From contig JABAKD010000006.1 in assembly GCA_012845835.1 (NCBI GenBank), forward strand, positions 5,758,318-5,822,317: 64,000 nt of DNA, read 5' to 3'. Of the stretch, positions 30,245-41,802 are shown one piece after another. The translations under genes and the position numbers were made by a program. Positions within the stretch are counted from its first letter, which is position 1. The number at the start of each line of letters is the position of its first letter. Under the pieces are notes generated by a model that saw only the letters and a program-made list of their open reading frames with translations, searched no databases and was not told the origin of the DNA. Source of the DNA: Undaria pinnatifida (lineage: Eukaryota; Sar; Phaeophyceae; Laminariales; Alariaceae).

Positions 30245-30690
30245 TTAAAGCTTCAGCGTTTACCACTTCCATGGAAGACATAGAAGCTTCCACCGAAAAA
30301 AAAAACACGTTTTCACGAAATCTTCCGCGGAAGTCACATCCACGGAAGCTTTCACGGATTTTTTCACGAAAGCGTCCACTTCCACGAAAGAAAGCTTCCA
30401 CAGAAGTGCTTCCATGAAAGCTGTCACCGGTTCGAAAGCTTCCACGAAAGCACTTCCACGGATTTTCAGGTTTTTGTTCCATGGGAGCAAGCGGCAGCAT
30501 CCATAGAAGGTCGGAAACACAGCGGGTTCCGCGATTGCTTCAACGAATGCTTTTCGTGAAAGCTTTGAAAATAGCTTCCACGAAAACGTGGAAGCTACAT
30601 CCACGGATTTTTACGTTATACTTCCATGAACGCTTCCGCAGCTTCCGCGGAATCTCAGCGGCTTCCACGGCAGCTTCCACGGATATTTGT
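30245..30690. repeat. Palindromic 12-mer satellite, left block
   Basis: This is a dense array of GAAGCTTCCACGG / CTTCCACGAAAGC variants. The basic unit is CTTCCRYGGAAG, which is palindromic or nearly so. Frames read monotonous Ser/Thr/Lys/Leu peptides on both strands and are not genes. Confidence 0.8.
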
Positions 30691-30811
30691 ATCGCACACT
30701 ACTGTGCCTCCGGTAGATGTTGCCATTTTTTCGAGACGATGGTTGACGCACACTGTGTACGAGACGAAGGGGGTTTCACCTTACAATGGTTGGTTGTTCC
30801 GTTTCATTGCG

Positions 30812-30853
30812 TTAGGGTTAGGGTTAGGGTTAGGGTTAGGGTTAGGGTTAGGG
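30812..30853 (+). repeat. Interstitial telomeric repeat (TTAGGG)7
   Basis: Seven perfect TTAGGG units (42 bp) end in TA. They lie between the two blocks of the palindromic satellite. TTAGGG is the telomere repeat of many eukaryotes, including many algal and protist lineages, which agrees with a nuclear origin. Confidence 0.95.
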
Positions 30854-30889
30854 TATAGACAATGTAAAGAGTATGTCAACCACATGCCG

Positions 30890-31425
30890 TAAGCTTTCAC
30901 AGAAGTTTTCGTGGCATCAATTTTGCTTCACGGAATTCATCGCCTAAGCTTCTATGGGATACTTTTTTGAAAGCTTCCGCGGAAGAAAATGTACTTCAAT
31001 GAAAGCTTCCGTGAAAGCTAGCTTCCGTGAAAGCTTCCGTGGAAGAAAGTTGACTTCTTCGGAATCTTCCGTGCGAGCTTTTGTGAAAGCTTCCGTGGAA
31101 GAAAACTCACTTCCACGAAAGCATCCGTATACGCTTCCGCGAAAGCTTCCGTTGAAGAAAAATTACTTCCACGAAAGCTTCCGTGGAAGTTTCTGTGGAA
31201 GTAACCTCTGTGGAAGCTTTCACGGAGGCTTCCGTGGAAGTTACTTCCGTGGAAGCTTTCACGAAAACCTTCCGCGGAAGTTACTTCCACGGACGCTTCC
31301 ACGGAAGCGTCCACCGACGCTTCCACAGCTTCCATGAAAGCTTCCGTGGAAGCGATGAAAGCTTGCGTGGAAGCCGTGGAAGCTTCCATGGAAGCTTCCA
31401 TCGCTTCCATGGAAGCTTTCATGAA
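30890..31425. repeat. Palindromic 12-mer satellite, right block
   Basis: It has the same unit as 30245-30690 and is denser. Perfect palindromes such as CTTCCATGGAAG and repeated GGAAGCTTCC are frequent near 31370-31420. The array stops abruptly at about 31430, where ordinary sequence resumes. Confidence 0.8.
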
Positions 31426-32394
31426 CTTCCACCTAAAAACATATAGTGCAGGTGGCCTGGCGGGGAGCACGGGGGAGGGGCCGGGGGTCTCCGACAGGGA
31501 CGGGGTGAGGGTAGCCCGGACCTCTGTGCCAGCACATGATTTGAACGAACTGCCATCACCGCCGCGAGGTTGCTCCACATGCTACGCGCTCTTAAAAAAA
31601 AAAATGCGGATGGTACCCCGGATATTTATGCTACCCTGCTCGTCGTGACAAGAAAAATACCGTATCCTTCATCCTCTACAGGACCTGGGGGATCTACACT
31701 TCATTCAGGCAGTTGTAGCACCATCGTAGCCATATCTCAGTTTCTCAAGCCTCCTGTCCCGGTCCTGTTTGGGTAAGGCCCGGGCTCGGCCGTGTATGTA
31801 GGCAACCCTCCCGCTTTTCCCCCCAACCTGTTGTTTGTCTTGCCGCATCCTTTTTCCAGACACTAGCCAGCATCACATCCGCATGGTGTAACCCTTCTTG
31901 AATACCGCTCCCCCCGGCCGTTTCGGACTCCAAGCTTACGGTAGGGGCGGTGACCCCAAACTTGTTCGAGTGTAAGCCACTCGTGCTTGACGTGGTTCAG
32001 CATCAGACTCGAAAATTTGGACTAGAAGTGTGTTTCGTTGGTGCAGACGCGTGCTATTATAAGTGGTGGAGGTGTACCACGTTTCGGTGATACCGTGTTC
32101 TGAATAGCTGAGATCCTTGATTTTATTAAAATTAAAATACACTCCAGCTAGCTGTGAGATCGAATACTATATACTCCGAGTAATATCTTACAATTTTATC
32201 GGAATACATCGCTCTTGTTTTTTTGCTCTATGAAGAAAAAACTTACTCCACCACCACCACGATAGAATGTGTTGCGTGTTTCGCTGCTACGCCGCGGACA
32301 TAGGAAGCGGTGGACGTCTGGCCCCTTAATTTTCCGGGGCACCTCATTTGAGGTGCTCTATTCCTCTAACAACGTGACACCTAGAACGCCCTTT

Positions 32395-32560
32395 CGAGAA
32401 AACTGGAATTCAGCGCAACGCGACCATGGGTTGGTTGGCAAAAAACACTGTGAGAAAACTGGAATTGTGTGCAGACCCGACGAAACCTTTCGTCGGGTTG
32501 CACTCAGTTCCAGTTTTCTCAGTTTGGTGGGGTTGCGCCTACTTCCAGTCTAGTTTTTCC
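32395..32560. repeat. Nested long hairpin
   Basis: The inner arms (32451-32484 and 32488-32521) pair TGAGAAAACTGGAATTGTG... with ...CAGTTCCAGTTTTCTCA over about 34 bp with a few mismatches and a tiny loop. Outer arms with related sequence (GAGAAAACTGGAATTCAGCG at 32396 and CTTCCAGTCTAGTTTTTCC near 32542-32560) flank it. A transcript would fold into a near-perfect stem. Confidence 0.8.
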
Positions 32561-32877
32561 AAATGGTGTTCCAAACCCATCTACGGTCGGGTTGCACCAA
32601 AATTTCGGTATCATTCGAAATAGCGTTCCCAGGTGAGAGGAGTAGAGCACATCTCAACTGACGCGACCCGGAGATTTATGGGTCCAAAACTCCACCGCTG
32701 TGTCCACAGGGCATAGCCGCGCGACATTCACAACAACACCGCCGAGGCATACGGTAGAGGGATCACCCTTACGATAGTGCCTCGTTTTTAGTGAAACGGG
32801 GCCACGCGCCGAGAAATCGCCCTGATCGATTGCGGCCGTAAGTTGTGTACGAGTTGTTTTTCTTTTTTTGGCGATGA

Positions 32878-32997
32878 TATGGCACCCGCGATGGAATGGA
32901 TAGCTACGCTGCGCAAAAACAAATGCCTGAAAGACATGTTTGCAGCAAGGTTCAGAACCACTGGGGCGAGTGTGGCCGAAACACCGCAGGGATAACA
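32878..32997 (+). CDS. Possible small coding exon, unknown function
   Basis: ATGGCACCCGCGATGG starts a plus-strand frame of 39 residues ending in TAA (MAPAMEWIATLRKNK, then MFAARFRTTGASVAETPQG). Composition is protein-like and a T-rich tract precedes it. Neither an intron boundary nor a family is evident. Confidence 0.2.
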
Positions 32998-33069
32998 TAA
33001 CAGAGGACACCCCGCCCCCCGCCCCACCGTGAGGTCGTTCATCCCATCTATTGTCATGCTGCTGTGTAA

Positions 33070-33340
33070 ACGCGTGCTATTACGGTAGAGGTAACTCCTA
33101 TGTCTGAAATCGTTTCTGGATGACTGGGCTCCTTAACCCCAAATCGTTGGAAATAGACCATTTTTATTGCATGATCCTTGTCCTGTACCTATGCCATGAG
33201 ATTTTTCATCCGGGATAAATCGAGTTTTCTTTTTCTCCAAAAATGTGTTTTTGGGTCATCAAGAAGGATTTTTCTTGATCTCCCAAGAGTAATGAACCCC
33301 CAAAAAAAACGTGGTGCACCTCCTCTATCGTATCACGCGT
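33070..33340 (-). repeat. MITE-like inverted-repeat element, full copy
   Basis: This copy opens with ACGCGTGCTATTACGGTAGA and closes with GTGCACCTCCTCTATCGTAT and CACGCGT, so the ends are inverted repeats of each other. Internal landmarks are GACTGGGCTCCTTAACCCCA and AAATCGTTGGAAAT. There is no coding capacity. Confidence 0.75.
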
Positions 33341-34360
33341 CTATTATAGCGCAAAACCGAGAGGCACATACCGCCCGTCACTCGCACGTACGTGTGATGA
33401 CTCTGGCTCGCTAGGGGAAACAAAGCAGGGCCGAAAGCCAAAGGTATCCCACCTGCCGCACAGGATTTCGGAATTTTCCCTCGGCAATATCCAGGCTCTA
33501 CACTTCATACCGGTCGACCACAACCCCCTACGTAAATGCATGAGGGTCATATCATATCTCAGACATACAATTCCCGCCCGCCTACGTTGCGGCCAATGTC
33601 AAGACGACCTGCTCTCTCGGTGATGTCGTTGTATATTTGGACGCGTGCTTACGGTTGGAGGTGCACCCGCTTTTTCTTCTGAGGGTTCTCACGGGAGGAT
33701 CTCTGTACCTCAACCCAAGAATACAAAGATGAGGAGTAGTATTAGGAAGAAAGTGGTGTGCACCTCTCTACCGTAGCGCGTGTTTTTTTTGTTTTCTGAG
33801 GCTTATAATCACGTTATTGGGAGCAGCACTACACTCCCCGCCCAATACCTAACTTCGAGACAAAACAACCAGTTCAATATCTCCGATGGATAATCCTGTG
33901 GCCTAGCTAGGTATTCAAAAACGTTGTATCGCAAACAACTCTCGCTTTAATCTCCAGAGTCCTAGGGGTCGCCAGGGAGCGCGTAGTCCGAACGTTCTAC
34001 GAGACCTTGATTAGACTATAATATCTGACGTACCGATATTATTCGGTGTAGGACGCACGTTACGGGGCAGGCGCACCTTTGGTCTTTGGGTTATTAGCTC
34101 CCCAATGGAGTATCTGTGTACATCGCACAAGTTTAATACTGGTTTTGACACGAACTGTGCGCGCAACTCCACAAATAGCCCCATAAACTACGTATACATA
34201 CACTAATACTTGACAAATTTAACAAGACGTGATTTCGACTGAAGAAGGCTTTTTTATCCTAAGTAACACAGCGCGTCGGGTTGTTCTTCCCCCCGTATGT
34301 AGGACGAGTAATGATGAGGAGGACAACAAAGAAGCGCTGGTGTTGTTCTCTCTTGGCGCA
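33341..34360. other. Stretch without a supportable gene
   Basis: Only relics of the inverted-repeat family are visible (33636-33785, with GGACGCGTGCTTACGGTTGG at one end and CACCTCTCTACCGTAGCG at the other). No domain or convincing exon is seen. Confidence 0.5.
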
Positions 34361-34550
34361 GCCCACCGATATCTCATCATCAGCTGGTTACGACGTTCAC
34401 GGACGAAAGGAATTAATCATGAACTTCACGGCAGTAGCAACTCAGAGAATAGTGAATGGAGAAATGAGTCCCGCACTGGCCTGCGAGGCGTGCGGAAACA
34501 ACCCCACCAACTTCAAAGATATTGGGATTGCAGATAGCAGCCGTAACAAT
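34361..34550 (+). CDS. Possible internal exon, unknown protein
   Basis: After a good acceptor (GTTCTCTCTTGGCGCAG) a frame reads a protein-like stretch. It includes GYDVHGRKELIMNFTAVATQ, IVNGEMSPALACEACGNN and PTNFKDIGIADSSRNNE. A C-x2-C pair is present. The likely end is where a degenerate inverted-repeat element begins (GGCGTGCTACGGTACG, about 34553). No donor is clear and no family is recognised. Confidence 0.3.
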
Positions 34551-34675
34551 GAGAGGCGTGCTACGGTACGATCGATACGGGTGGCACTTTGCGGCTTAAG
34601 TTTTTTCCGAATTACGGGGTTCCTAAACGCACAGTCGTCGCAATGTCGTGAACTCGATTTTTGAACCCTGAATTG

Positions 34676-34916
34676 ACGCGTGCTTCGATACAGGTGCACC
34701 ATTTTTTTTCTGGGGTTTCTCACTTGGGGAGCTTAAAACCCCGCGAAAAAACGTTGATATGGATAAAAATAAAATCTCCACTGGGATGAAAATTCTCATG
34801 GCCTAGGTACACAACAAGAATCGTGTTAAACAAAACGACATATATCGCACGATTTTTGGTTAAGAATCACCGTCATTAGGAAACCATTTCATACGAAAAG
34901 TGATACCTCTATCCCA
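34676..34916 (+). repeat. MITE-like element, slightly truncated
   Basis: It starts ACGCGTGCTTCGATACAGGT and has the internal CTCATGGCCTAGGTACACAA and CGTCATTAGGAAACCATTTC. It ends at GTGATACCTCTATCCC without the last bases of the terminal repeat. Confidence 0.65.
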
Positions 34917-36340
34917 TTTGGTTTTGCATACCCAGGCCTTTTTTTTATCTAACCCGTTACACTTAGAGTTTTCATAGAATAAGGTTTGGGTTAAGAAGGC
35001 GTGTAGAACCCTTCAATAGGTTAGGAGCCACGAAAACAAATCGGTGCACCTGTACAGTCCGTAGCATGTGAGATGCATGGGGAGAAAAGGCACTGACTAT
35101 GTATGGCATAGTATCGTGACGTGGCCGTTAGTATAGGTATCCGCGCTCATGCATAGGCAAAAGGATATCATAATGCTACTGGCAACGTGATCATTCACTG
35201 CCCTCATGTGCAGTTCTTTCAAAATAGGGAATGACGTGTGTGTCCTGCATGGGCATGGAAGCCGCACAGACAGGTGTTTCATCGCCCAATAGGCTCCTCT
35301 TTCGGACCTTAGCCACGATGATGAGGAGAATAGAGTCAGCTTCTATCTGTGTTTTCTTGGTGCAGTCTCTCGGCATAAATTTATTGCCGAGACATCGGTA
35401 TATAACAGGATATACGATGTCGTCATCCTCCAGTAGCCTAGAAATAGTGAAGTGCGTGTCCTGTATTGACTTCCAAAATCTCAGCGGTTTTCACCGGTAA
35501 TTTCTCACGGGTTGGGTCGGTTGCTGGTCGGCCTGGCCCACGAGTTTGGAAAACGTCTTGCCCGACCCGTGAGATTTTGAGCACCTCTTGACCCGACCGA
35601 GCTCGACCAACGATATTTAGAAATATTCCTGACCCGGCTCAGTGGGTCGTGACAGGTGAACATACCTGAAAAATTGACGATTTTTGCACCGCCGCCGCGT
35701 CCTCGCTTCCGGACCATACGCGTATTGAGGAGGAGACCACATGGCGCTTTGGTGTATTATCAAAATGTGTCGGGGAGGGCTTGTTATCAGCACCCACATA
35801 AAGGGGTGTCGAGGAGTGGCTCCGCAGGTTCCTGCTTCTTCATAAACTAAGTGTTTGCTACGTGAAAAACATAAACAACTACACGAAGCTATCTATTCGG
35901 GTTGTCAAGTTTTCATTCAATATTTTGAGATGATCACCCAAACAGGAAAGTTGACACCAGAAAAAATATATTTTACCTGCCATCTCTCGACGCGGGGCGA
36001 AAGACCCTACACGGTCAAAACCCGAGGCTGACCGACGACCAAATACCTGAACACAAGACGATAAACTGGCCCGCAGCCGCGGGGAGACCCTTGGCCAAGG
36101 GACGGACAGAGACAGACCGGTGACTGGCTTATCACAGAGCTTCTGTGAGCAGTGATCTCACAACAAGTAGCAGTAACCGTTTTGCCATCAAGATGCAGAC
36201 CTGACAATGGAAACACCGGAGATACATCCCAGTTGTCCGCTGACGATCGAATATCCCGTTCAGTGTCGAAGTTCGAGACGCTGCGTGTGGTAATTTTCGA
36301 AGAGACAACCCATCGTACAACAGAGCTAGCTAGCCCTTTT
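34917..36340. other. Stretch without a supportable gene
   Basis: Short inverted repeats around the GGTCGGG/CCCGACC words are visible at 35510-35650. Otherwise nothing recognisable is present. Confidence 0.5.
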
Positions 36341-36579
36341 CGGCCATTTTGTTTTCCGAATGACGGGGCTCCATAATAAACCAAAATTGTCGGAAAGCTG
36401 TTATTATTGTTTGTAAAATGTTTTTGTTATACCTAGGCCATATGTTTGCTAATCTAAATAAATGCACTTTTGCGTTGGATCCAAATCGGGTTTGAGGCGA
36501 GGTATATAGCTCAAATTACCAGCCAAAGTAAAACATATCGGATAATAATGTGCACCTCTATCATACCGTAGAACGTGTC
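36341..36579 (-). repeat. MITE-like element, one end missing
   Basis: It shows GAATGACGGGGCTCC, AAATTGTCGGAAAG and TATACCTAGGCCAT, and ends with GTGCACCTCTATCATACCGT and AACGTGTC. The opposite terminal repeat is absent. Confidence 0.6.
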
Positions 36580-38700
36580 AGACCTCGACCTTACAGGAAA
36601 TGAAAATACGCCGTCGTACACGTGGAACAAACAGAAAACGACGAAGCCTCGCTATTGTGGGTAAATTTAATAAAAAGTAAAAACTAACTATGTTCGGCAT
36701 CGATCGACGTGTCACGCAGTTTTGAGACAAACACGACCAGCCATCGCACAACAGCAAGAAAAAACCTGTATGATACTTGCATGCATGGACCATGCAGGAT
36801 ACAATTTTCAATTTCCCCCCAGCTTCAATGTGCACTTTGCTCAGGGTAGGAGTGGGTGATCTGATATCCGATAATACGTCTAGATAGATAATTTCGGAGC
36901 GGTCATCCCTGAAATGACAATTTTTGAATTTGAGTGACGGTTAGTCTACCTATTTATCGTCAAAAAGTCAAAAAAAGCTAGACAGATATTGTTTTGGGCA
37001 GTGAGGGCGCACTTTTCGCAACTCGATTACGATCACGGATTCGGGGAGCCTTGGGAGATTCCAACATCAACTTGTTTTCTCTTACTAGTATGCATATGCA
37101 AGTTGACGAAAATGTTTGTGAGATCATGATGACATGTTGATACCTTTCCTTTCGGCGATCGTACTCCACGATATAGTCTAATAATCAAGAGCGGGCAACG
37201 ATTCCTTTCGCCGTACTCCTTATTAGTAAAAAAAATGGATTCTTGGAAAACTAAACTTCGCGATATATTCGTGACTTAGTCCATTTTGGTCGTCTTTCAG
37301 CCCGTTTTAGCCAGATATTGGGCTGCATCCATAAATGACTTGACCTCAGTATAGAGAATATTTTTTATGTCGACGGTTATAGATTCCCTTCGGCTTGGTC
37401 ATCACAACCGAGGTCATTTCGTTTTTCAATCTGACATATTTCAAAGTTTGGCTGAAAACGAAGGGAAAAATTGCCCGGCACGGACTCTACGGTAATGCTC
37501 ATATGATGAAACGGACAAGCACATTCCCATGATGTTGTACACGATACAATTCACTCATGCGATTCTACCAGGATGAGAAGTACGTCGTACCCGAGCATAA
37601 AATTTCGGAGCGCGGCTTGCGGTGCTGGTGGTGGAAGAAACAAGCTCCGTGAAACCCGTAATCTACAAAAAATACTCACACCGTACACACGGAACGGTGA
37701 AACGGTGAAAACGGTGAACCACTTGGTTGTTGTTGCGGAGTAAACCCAAACAATAAACTCATATTGGTGTCGACGGGTCACGGAAATTCGAACCATACGA
37801 GGGCAGTCATCGAACAAGTAAGTGTAGGAAAAAGAGACTTCCCGACCGATGTAGCATAAAAGAGGCCCATTTCTGTTATGCACAAGAAAATTATGAATCG
37901 ATTAACCCCGGAAAAGTAGCACATCAACACACTATTTCTAAACGTTGCGCCCGACCTTTGTCAAGGAGACCCCGCCTCTATAGTACGGAAAAACATCGCC
38001 GTGAATACACGGGACCGCACCCTGCTTGGGTATTGTGTGGCAAACAGAAACAGAAAGGTCGGATAGGCACGGACGTGCCAAAATCAAGAATCGCACACGG
38101 TCGGCCAAAGTTATACAACGGCGAGAAAAATCGCCTTTGACACCAAAGACTTGACTCAGGAAAGACGTCCAGAACTTCAGCAGTACTCAATTTCGAAACG
38201 CTGCGTGCGGTATTTGTCTCGAAATGACTCGATTATAAAATGAAAGCACATCACCGCGTTCACACGGAACGGTGACCCACTTGGTTATTGTGGGGTTTTC
38301 ATCTAAACCCAGAGCTTAAGTTGACATCGACGCGCCAAGAAAATCTGAAAAACGCACAAGCTCGGTTAACGCACAACACGGTGAGGGAAAGAGGTGCATC
38401 GCGTCCAAGCGCTAGTGTTCAAGAACAGCATCTCGCCGTACACGAGACAATTTGCGAAGAAACCCCAATAAGTGGACGGGCTCGAAGCATACAGGATAAC
38501 ACACGGCAATAGTATACGGTTTCAAGACCCTTGCCCACTCTTTCCTACTGCCGTACGATATTCTCACATGCGACCAGAATTTTACCCAAATCGGGTCCAA
38601 AAACGACAAGCATCTCTCCCGTGAACGGGACGATTCACCAGGAGCCCCCTATTATTAAGAGAATGTTCCAAACCATGCACGATAGACGACAACATATACT
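36580..38700. other. Stretch without a supportable gene
   Basis: The region is AT-rich with a repeated word CACACGGAACGGTGA (37680-37720 and 38250-38290). No exon or domain can be supported. Confidence 0.5.
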
Positions 38701-38803
38701 TACAACACCTTCAAGGGTGTGTTGAGTAGGGTGTATACTCTATACACGACCCGTGGATCAAACCTGTTGCTTGGGTCATACTCGTGTATATACCCTGTTG
38801 CGG

Positions 38804-38872
38804 GCAACCCGAGGGCACGCGGGTACCAACACTGGTGTGAGGGTCTAACTCAGGTATGCGCCCTCGGGTTAT
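38804..38872. repeat. Imperfect inverted repeat AACCCGAGGGC / GCCCTCGGGTT
   Basis: An 11-bp stem separated by about 40 bp lies within a stretch of GGGTATACGCGGGTA-like repeats (38730-38960). It could form a hairpin. It is not followed by anything that would make it a terminator. Confidence 0.5.
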
Positions 38873-38960
38873 CTCGAGGTATGCCATACGCGCGGGTATC
38901 CTAGAGTATGTGCGTACCTGGCCTGCCGCAGGGTATGTCATGCTCGGAAATCTACCCAGA

Positions 38961-41609
38961 ACACGTACTCTACTAGTTACACCGTTGGACGCGTTACGCT
39001 CTCTCCTATTCCCTTGCGATATTCTCACAAATACACACAATCGGAAAAAAAACAAACTCGGTTTCTCGCCTGAAAAAACTTGCACCCAAAGCCTCAACCA
39101 TGCATTCAAACCATGGACACCAGTGGTTCAATAATAGTGCATAATTTTTGTCTTCTGTGCTCGTGAACTTAGCCACGTTCACAAACCGACCAAAAGGTCA
39201 GAACATTCACCTCAAGGGTGCATTCTCGGCATCTCCGCGAATGACGAGGGGGGCAGATATCAAAGAGGTGTCCCCCAAATGAACAATAAACAACAATTAT
39301 GTACTTGCAGCACACACGTAATAATGCCAAGTGGATACCTATATGAAGCACGAACTTTCAAAATTGCCGATTTGAAAACGGTAGGGAGGTCGCTGGTAGG
39401 CTCTCTTGTCGCTACCGGCTTTAGCGGACCACTCGAGAGAGTGCACTCCCCATTACATTATTTTCGTTTTGACCGTGTTTGGTGACTGTGCCTTTCGGAT
39501 TGTTCGCGATATACATACAGCAACTTATTCATGTATGTTACGCTGCGTCAACTGCTGGTTTTGAGGAACGTACAGGTATGATATGAAACCACTTTTGCGG
39601 AAGCAAAATCCCCCCCCCCCTCCTCCCCCCTAGCGTGTGCCCTGGTCTGGAAACTAACGCAACACGCACAGGCATGCAACACGTGCGGAACGAACCTCTA
39701 GACTATATTCTACAAGGCATATATATACAAAAAAGGCAGAGTTTGGAAAGTAGACAACCTCATGACCACTCACAACCAAAAAAAAATAAAAAAAAAAAAA
39801 AACATCGACGTCAAGGCTTCCGGCACACTATTGTATTAGCAGCACTCATTCCGGGTACTAGTCTCATGAATTCTGACACCACGAAAAGCCAAAAAGAAAA
39901 AAAAAACCAACCTCAAGGTTGCCGACAGAGAAACGTGTACAAGGCATTCGTAACTGACAGTGTGGTAGAAATTGGTGCGAGAAAAACCCAGTCCCCAAAC
40001 ACAGACCCCGTCTCGATGGCACCCGCGCAAGCTCAAGTGAATGGAAAATCAAAGTCAGTGCAGCTACAACACATCATGCCCTCGGGCATCGCCTGACAAT
40101 CTACGTTTCTTCCACAACGACGCGACGGAGCGCAACCGGCGAGGTTCAGCACACCAAAGCCTTGGTTGGCACGCGAGCCATGAACAGCGAGAGAATTTTC
40201 AGCAGATCTTGGTAGGTTGATCATATAGATACTACATTCCTTTTAGTCGATAAAACATGTTCTGCAGGAACCGTACCGTGCAAATCCCAACCAGACAAGT
40301 ACGTGCCCCTCACCCGGCGCAACATATGCCACTCCGCAGCACAGCGGCGTCATACCAATCACACTCTCGGCCGACATAATCTAGATCATGCAGGTCACAG
40401 CTACCAGGGATCTGTCTTCTCCCAAAGACCTAGATCACCAGGCGGGTATCCGACATAGGTTCGATCACACCCGGCAAAGACGTGTCCAGCAGCCGTGCCA
40501 CATGAGTCCCAAAAGGTAAACAGGATCTAGATCGTATTGATCATAAACATTTACTGAGTTGTCTTCCAACAAAGATCTAGACCATCTGATCAATCTGTCC
40601 GGCCATTGGAATGTGCCGAAGTACAAGTCGTCGGCACCTGTGCTGCTGGCGTGACGATTTTCTCATGCGGCAGTTTTACGCCGTTCACGCCGAAGCGCCA
40701 TGGTAATCTCGGACAGCATGGAGTTGATCTCCACCGGTACTAAGGCCGGGTAATGCCTGAAGTGCGGATCGCGAGTGCGGGGCGGGGAGGGCACGGAAGA
40801 GCTTAGGGATACGACGACATACATGGTGACCTTGGAACTGGGAAGGTCACCAACTACGGCGAATCAACACCACTCTTCTGCTCTCCTGCTTCCCTCTTCT
40901 GCGATTTTTTATGGCCCTCTCTACCGAGGACGCGCAAGCTACGGCAAGTGGGTACGCCTAGATTTTCCGAGAGGTTTCAATCGAGGAGAGGCATCTACCT
41001 CACGCCAAAAACATATATGACGCGTGATACGATACATTATGTAGAAGTGACACTTTTTGGCAAAAGCAATTTCTGGTTGGCGGGACTTGAAGCCCCCAAC
41101 CCCCCCGATACTAATTCCAAGAATCTAGTCCCCAGGACGGGTTTCCGGTTGTAAAGGCGTTAACCAGAAATCGAAGAAATGTCAGTCATTGTTTTGCGAA
41201 ACGATCGATTCGTATGCCCTGTAGCAGGCCACGGCCCTGTTCATCGGGTTGCTCCTGTGTTATTTTTCTCCGAATCAGTTTTTGGGGGAGTGAGGCATAC
41301 ATACTGTGAAACTCCCAAAGCGAGGAGCCCCTGAAAAAAGTCGGCGCACCTCTACCACCGTACGGTAGCATGTGCGTCGTCTCATATCGAGAAAAAGAAG
41401 AGTACAGCCCGGTGAACAATTCCATGTTTCAGGAAATAACACCTACGACAGTAAGCCAAATGTAAACCACATAGTTGGTAGCCCAAATAATCGGGGCAGT
41501 TCCTCCAATGACGAGCCTTGTCGGCCGCAGATGAAAGTATTTGGCCCAAACCCCGCTACCTCTACCGTAGCACGTGTCTCTGCCATCTCTCCGTGGTGTT
41601 CATCTATAT
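38961..41609. other. Stretch without a firmly supportable gene
   Basis: It contains two A-rich blocks followed by related sequence (39778-39830 and 39895-39945). A frame ending at 40094 (AQAQVNGKSKSVQLQHIMPS) may be a decayed exon. A piece at 41088-41157 (GAAGCCCCC...GGGTTTCCGGTTGTAAAGG) matches 47390-47465. Confidence 0.45.
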
Positions 41610-41802
41610 TCATCGTCTGCCAAGCCGGGTGTGGAGCGATGCTGGCCCCGGACCCCTGCTGAGCCCAGAGGGGTGTAGAATTGGAGGTGATTGATTACCC
41701 GTATAGGACGCTCGATATGTAGAGGCACTCCATGGCAATAGAAAAGTAGAGGATGCAACCCGCAGCATGGCAGTAAGAATTGCGTTGCTCGATGAGTCGT
41801 GC
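41610..41802 (-). CDS. SGNH gene last exon
   Basis: It completes CGG (Arg) and continues with HDSSSNAILTAMLRVASS, the usual helix after the DxxH motif. It then has a Ser/Pro-rich tail (GNQSPPILHPSGLSRGPGP) ending at TGA 41610-41612. The frame is exact over 64 codons including the stop. Confidence 0.6.

Noticed and set aside
30157-31425. CRISPR-like array
   Set aside because: There are no regular spacers; units are contiguous palindromic 12-mers in a eukaryotic context.
30189-31578. Ser/Thr/Lys-rich and Ala/Ser-rich frames on both strands
   Set aside because: They are translations of the palindromic 12-mer satellite, open in several frames at once.
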